Shown: piece by piece, positions 62,233 through 64,000 of the stretch
How positions within the stretch are numbered: the first letter of the stretch is position 1
How the letters are laid out: the number at the start of each line of letters is the position of its first letter
From: Chloroflexota bacterium
GTDB taxonomy: Bacteria > Chloroflexota > Anaerolineae > Aggregatilineales > Phototrophicaceae
Direction: 5' to 3'
Assembly: GCA_026707665.1 (NCBI GenBank)
Contig: JAPOWK010000159.1
Location: 104,870 to 168,869 of the forward strand
DNA: 64,000 nt
The notes under the pieces: generated by a model
What the model was told of the DNA's origin: nothing
What the model saw: only the letters and a program-made list of their open reading frames with translations
Databases searched by the model: none
Made by a program: the position numbers and the translations under genes

Positions 62233-63879
62233 ATGAGCCTCACACGGACGCAAGAACTCACGGTGGAAGAAATCCGCAAGCTTACGCTGCCCTTGAGTAC
62301 ACATGTACTGTCGGGCGAGGGCCTGCTGGACCGACCAGTGTCCTGGACGACGATTATCCACCCGGAAGATGACATATCATCCAAGTCGGTGCAAAAGCGC
62401 GAGCTCATCTTGATCGCGTCGGTGAGCAATCCGCCAAAGGCTCATAATGACACCGAATTGGTGCAATGGGCGGCCGGCGCCGGCGCCTCAGCCGTCGTAT
62501 TCTGTGGCACCGTGAGCACGATGGCGCTTGCCGAGTCGAAGTCGCGCGATATGCCCGTCCTGGCGCTGCACAGCGAAGTTCGAATCCGCGATGTCGAGAA
62601 GTCAATCATTAGCCTGCTGGTCAATCGCAAGGGCCAGATTGAGAGGCGGGGCACACAAATTTATCGCCAGCTGACGCAGATTTCGTCGCGCAACGAAGGC
62701 ATGGACGGTCTGGTGGTCGCGATGGCGCGTTTGACCAAGAAGACCGTTATCGTGCACGACAAGCGGCTGCATCCCCTATCACACAAACTGCAACCTGAAT
62801 TCGCCGGCATTTGGGACGATATTGAGTATTTCCTGAAGAAACAAGACAACTTGCCGGTTGAGCTTCACGATCGGCATCGCGTCGTCGAAGTTGATCCGCC
62901 GGTTCTGATGCAAGCCTTGCCGGTGTCGGGCGTGGCAAGGCTGGTGGCGCCAGTCATTACCAAGAGTCTCGGGCGAGGTTACCTGTCCATCATCGGGCGC
63001 GAGAGCGATCTCGACGAGATTGATCAGCTCGTTTGCGAACACGGCGCCGCCGCCTGCGCGCTGGAGATGGCCAAGCAGAAGGCGGTGAACGAGACCGAAA
63101 AGCGGCTGCGCGGCACCTTTCTGGATCGGCTCTTGCTCGGCGATGTCAGCCAGCAAGAAGCTATCCGCCAAGGTGAGCGCTTCAAGCACGATATGACGCA
63201 GACCCATGTCGCCTTTGTTCTTTCCTGGCGCGGCGATAGCCAGCCGTCTCTCAGGAGACTGGAAACCATCGTCAACGCGATCATCGCGCGGCAGCAGGCG
63301 GCGGCGCTGGTATGGATGCGTGAAAGGGAAGGCGAAGTCGTCGTCTTTCACGCGACAGATTTTGACGACCCGATCGATCATAGCCTGGCGCTCTCGGACG
63401 CCTTCAGCCACGAGATTAAACGGCAGCATCCAGTCAATCGAGTCGCGATAGGATTGGGTCAGGTGGCGCGCGAGGTCAATGTCTGGCGATCCAGCTATCG
63501 TGACGCGGTGCAAGCGAAAGAGTTAGCCGAGCGGCTGCAAACCGATATCCCGCTGTTTATCGGCGATCTTGGCGTCTACCAGCTAATCCTTAGTCTGTCT
63601 GATCGAGACAAGCTGGCCGACTTCTGTGAACTCACATTGGGGACACTCACCGAATATGACATGCGGCAGAACGCCGACCTGATCAAAACCCTGGAGGCAT
63701 TCTTCAATTGCCACGGCAATCTGTCGCAAACCGCCGAGTCCTTGATTGTGCATCGCAACACACTGCTCTATCGAATGAATCGCATTAACGAAATCGCCGG
63801 GATCGATCTCAATCGGCCGGAAACGCGCTTGGCATTGCACCTGGCGCTGACGATTCGCCGACTCTTGTCCCTCGGATAG
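62233..63879 (+). CDS. PucR/CdaR-family transcriptional regulator
   Basis: 548 residues from ATG 62233 (a TTG at 62203 is an alternative start). N-terminal PucR-type domain (about 10-140), a central GGDEF-like fold region (about 290-440), and the C-terminal HTH_30 helix-turn-helix (NADLIKTLEAFFNCHGNLSQTAE, then LIVHRNTLLYRMNRINEIAGIDL). This family regulates purine catabolism or sugar-acid uptake. The target is unknown; the nearest gene upstream is the small membrane protein. Confidence 0.88.
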   Translation: MSLTRTQELTVEEIRKLTLPLSTHVLSGEGLLDRPVSWTTIIHPEDDISSKSVQKRELILIASVSNPPKAHNDTELVQWAAGAGASAVVFCGTVSTMALAESKSRDMPVLALHSEVRIRDVEKSIISLLVNRKGQIERRGTQIYRQLTQISSRNEGMDGLVVAMARLTKKTVIVHDKRLHPLSHKLQPEFAGIWDDIEYFLKKQDNLPVELHDRHRVVEVDPPVLMQALPVSGVARLVAPVITKSLGRGYLSIIGRESDLDEIDQLVCEHGAAACALEMAKQKAVNETEKRLRGTFLDRLLLGDVSQQEAIRQGERFKHDMTQTHVAFVLSWRGDSQPSLRRLETIVNAIIARQQAAALVWMREREGEVVVFHATDFDDPIDHSLALSDAFSHEIKRQHPVNRVAIGLGQVAREVNVWRSSYRDAVQAKELAERLQTDIPLFIGDLGVYQLILSLSDRDKLADFCELTLGTLTEYDMRQNADLIKTLEAFFNCHGNLSQTAESLIVHRNTLLYRMNRINEIAGIDLNRPETRLALHLALTIRRLLSLG

Positions 63880-63954
63880 CATCCGCCGGCATTCTGCGCT
63901 TGGTCTAATCTAAAAGGCTTGTCCGGTACAGGGCCGTGCTTTCTTGCCGGTTAC

Positions 63955-64000
63955 ACCCCATCCCCCCAACCCCCTTCCCGAAGGTCTATGTCTACGTGAC
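63955..64000. repeat. C-rich repeat, copy 2 (cut by window end)
   Basis: ACCCCATCCCCCCAA followed by CCCCCTTCCCGAAG matches the 6541 copy closely. Only the left part is inside the window. The 63880-64000 stretch holds no gene. Confidence 0.5.

Overview
The window looks like part of a Chloroflexota (Anaerolineae-like) chromosome. This is inferred from the gene repertoire and was not tested by phylogeny. The clues are secreted LysM proteins with long Thr-Pro linkers, a SUF-type Fe-S operon, ThyX rather than ThyA, a JAMM peptidase beside a SerK-like kinase, frequent TTG and GTG starts, several conserved-looking proteins I cannot name, and no outer-membrane genes. G+C looks moderately high. Almost all of the sequence is coding. 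There is one tRNA, no CRISPR array, no transposase and no phage gene.

Layout. 1-8.7 kb is housekeeping: the tail of an unknown acidic protein, a WecA/MraY-type sugar-phosphate transferase and upp (minus strand), then ruvB-queA, rplU-rpmA, an L31 protein carrying an RNA-polymerase-alpha-CTD-like tail, and tdk (plus), followed by sucCD (minus). 9.1-15.5 kb is envelope-related: two LysM proteins (one ending in an M23 peptidase), a His-rich polytopic membrane protein, two small membrane proteins and a Nudix hydrolase. 15.6-18.6 kb is a tight plus-strand operon: SerK/SbnI-like kinase, ACT protein, unknown beta-rich protein, membrane-anchored JAMM peptidase and prepilin peptidase. 18.6-31.3 kb holds iscS-mnmA, eno, pyk, a zinc-ribbon membrane protein, a FecR-like protein, yebC-ruvC-ruvA, thyX, a truncated globin and a tandem PstS-like binding protein. 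31.4-39.5 kb holds a DinG-type exonuclease-helicase, a Cys/His-rich protein, a HAD-DinB fusion, a prenyl diphosphate synthase, NnrE-NnrD and three small membrane proteins. 39.6-47.9 kb holds an SRPBCC protein, tRNA-His, and the suf cluster (sufC-B-D, then sufU, Rieske, GDPD, methyltransferase) with a SufT-like gene opposite. 48-55.2 kb holds a multi-module M23 protein, an M29 aminopeptidase, tpx, a DM13 protein, an amidohydrolase and a PfkB kinase. 55.2-58.9 kb is the rpmH-rnpA-yidD-[beta-propeller lipoprotein]-yidC-khpB operon. 59.2-61.6 kb is a three-gene cluster of unknown function, followed by a small membrane protein and a PucR-type regulator.

How the genes fit together. Three sulfur-related groups occur: IscS-MnmA for tRNA thiolation, SUF for Fe-S assembly (without a local sufS), and the SerK-like plus JAMM pair, which recalls the O-phosphoserine/sulfur-carrier route to cysteine. 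RuvA, RuvB, RuvC and DinG give a recombination and repair set. YidC, KhpB, RnpA and L34 form the standard membrane-insertion and RNA-processing operon. Strong sigma70-like promoters can be read upstream of ruvB, rplU, sufC, tpx and rpmH. The suf leader has a perfect inverted repeat, and the tpx promoter overlaps a PerR/Fur-like box.

The most unusual items are the L31-alphaCTD fusion, the SerK/ACT/JAMM operon, the unknown cluster beside rpmH, and the lipoprotein inserted between yidD and yidC.
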